6,850 bases of DNA from Candidatus Cloacimonadota bacterium (GTDB taxonomy: Bacteria > Cloacimonadota > Cloacimonadia > Cloacimonadales > TCS61), in NCBI GenBank assembly GCA_030626645.1, contig DAOUTP010000095.1, positions 1 to 6,850 on the forward strand. Direction: 5' to 3'. The position numbers were made by a program, and so were the translations under genes. Below are positions 5,830 through 6,850 of the stretch, one piece after another; within the stretch, counting starts at the first letter, position 1; each line of letters begins with the position of its first letter. The notes under the pieces are model-generated. The model did no database searches. It saw nothing but the letters and a program-made list of their open reading frames with translations, and was not told the origin of the DNA.

Positions 5830-6850
5830 ATGGATACAAAACACTTGATAATGGGAACAGCCGGGCATGTGGATCACGGCAAAACGTCCTTGATAAAAGC
5901 ACTCACCGGTTACGATTGCGATACACATAAACAGGAAAAAGAGCGCGGTATTACAATTAATTTGGGATTTTCGCATCTTGATCTACCAAATGGAAATAGT
6001 GTGGGAATCGTGGATGTACCAGGGCATGCAGACTTTATTAAAACAATGGTGGCAGGAGCCTGTGGAGTAGATTTTGTGCTTTTGGTTATCGCCGCTGATG
6101 AAGGAATAATGCCGCAAACAAAAGAACATCTTGAGATCATGAAAACCCTTGGCATTACTAAGGGAATGATCGTTCTAAATAAAATAGATCTTGTTGATGA
6201 AGAACTCCTGGAACTTGCAACCGAAGAGATAATAGATTTTGTAAAGGACTCATTTTTAAATAATGCTCCTATTATGCATGTTTCTTCCAACACGAAGCAG
6301 GGAGTTGAAGAACTTATCAATGAAATCTCAACTCTGGTTGATACAATTCCACAAAGAAAAACAGAAGGTCTTTTCCGTATGTACATCGATCGTATCTTCA
6401 CTCAGGAAGGTTTTGGTACAATTGTGAACGGTTCGATAATATCAGGTTCGCTCTCAAAAAATGATCAGGTTTATCTTCTTCCAAATGAGAAGGAATTACG
6501 AATAAGAAGGCTGGAACATCATGGCAAAGAAGTCAACCAGGTCAGTGCAGGAGATCGAGCTTCGTTTAATCTGGTTGGTTTTAAACAGAAAGATTTCAAA
6601 CACGGAATGGTACTCTCAAATAAAAAGATAACATCGACTAAACTTATAGATGTCAAACTGAATATATATCAGAATGATGTTACTTTGGGATTGTGGAATC
6701 AGGTGATATTTCTGCTTGGTACAAACAGGATCATGGTGCGGATACACTTGTTGGATCATGATCATTTGAAAAGTGGTGAAAGTTGTCTGGCGCAAGTGTA
6801 TCTACCACATCCGATTATCACACAATATAACGATAAATTTATTATTCGAA
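5830..6850 (+). CDS. selB: Selenocysteine-specific elongation factor SelB, N-terminal 340 codons (cut by window edge)
   Basis: SelB is the GTPase that brings Sec-tRNA to UGA codons marked by a SECIS hairpin in the mRNA. The frame stays open from the ATG at 5830 to the right edge, giving about 340 of the roughly 600 residues usual for the family. The start MDTKHLIMGTAGHVDHGKTS has the SelB-type P-loop (residues 12-19). Other landmarks are RGITINLGF at 39-47, DVPGH at 62-66 and NKID at 117-120. The segment GLFRMYIDRIFTQEGFGT and what follows match the beta-barrel domains. The first part of domain III is present, but the C-terminal winged-helix domains that bind SECIS are outside the window. AAGGA lies 3 nt before the ATG, a short spacing. 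EF-Tu and IF2 are excluded by GTAGH and the short effector loop. The adjacent tRNA-Sec agrees with this call. Confidence 0.96.
   Translation, partial: MDTKHLIMGTAGHVDHGKTSLIKALTGYDCDTHKQEKERGITINLGFSHLDLPNGNSVGIVDVPGHADFIKTMVAGACGVDFVLLVIAADEGIMPQTKEHLEIMKTLGITKGMIVLNKIDLVDEELLELATEEIIDFVKDSFLNNAPIMHVSSNTKQGVEELINEISTLVDTIPQRKTEGLFRMYIDRIFTQEGFGTIVNGSIISGSLSKNDQVYLLPNEKELRIRRLEHHGKEVNQVSAGDRASFNLVGFKQKDFKHGMVLSNKKITSTKLIDVKLNIYQNDVTLGLWNQVIFLLGTNRIMVRIHLLDHDHLKSGESCLAQVYLPHPIITQYNDKFIIR

Noticed and set aside
5910..6401. 163-codon open frame on the minus strand
   Set aside because: It lies wholly antisense to the GTPase domain of selB, whose motifs are unmistakable.

Overview
The window comes from a low-G+C bacterium (about one third G+C by eye) that uses strong Shine-Dalgarno sites, such as AAGGAGGGA before tuf, and decodes UGA as selenocysteine. 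Gene content and the lipoprotein signal suggest a Gram-negative-type cell. An unnamed or poorly cultured phylum such as a Cloacimonadota-like lineage is plausible, but this is inference. The strong SD sites argue against typical Bacteroidetes.

Layout. Everything from 5691 down to 1 lies on the minus strand; only selB (5830 to the right edge) is on the plus strand. In order of minus-strand transcription: tRNA-Sec (5597-5691); a tightly packed set of an M28/glutaminyl-cyclase-like lipoprotein (4603-5493), a membrane-anchored double helix-hairpin-helix protein (4001-4606) and an acidic TPR-like repeat protein (2889-3998); a 138-nt gap with an unusual inverted repeat; rsmD and cysS joined by a TAATG overlap (805-2750); a 262-nt AT-rich gap with a candidate promoter; then tRNA-Thr(UGU), tRNA-Tyr(GUA), tRNA-Gly(UCC), tRNA-Thr(GGU) and the first 39 codons of tuf. 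This last block has the same order as E. coli thrU-tyrU-glyT-thrT-tufB.

How the genes work together. Most of the window serves translation. Elongation factor Tu sits beside four of its tRNAs at the left edge, and the special elongation factor SelB sits beside tRNA-Sec at the right edge. Between them are cysteinyl-tRNA synthetase and the 16S rRNA methyltransferase RsmD. The three-gene set upstream of rsmD is different: a predicted lipoprotein hydrolase/cyclase, a ComEA-like DNA-binding protein on a membrane anchor, and a repeat-rich acidic protein. Their shared job is not evident from sequence.

No mobile elements, CRISPR arrays or rRNA genes are seen. I do not see a clearly new system. The points most worth a second look are the short acceptor branch of tRNA-Sec, the structured gap before rsmD, and the three-gene envelope/DNA-binding set.
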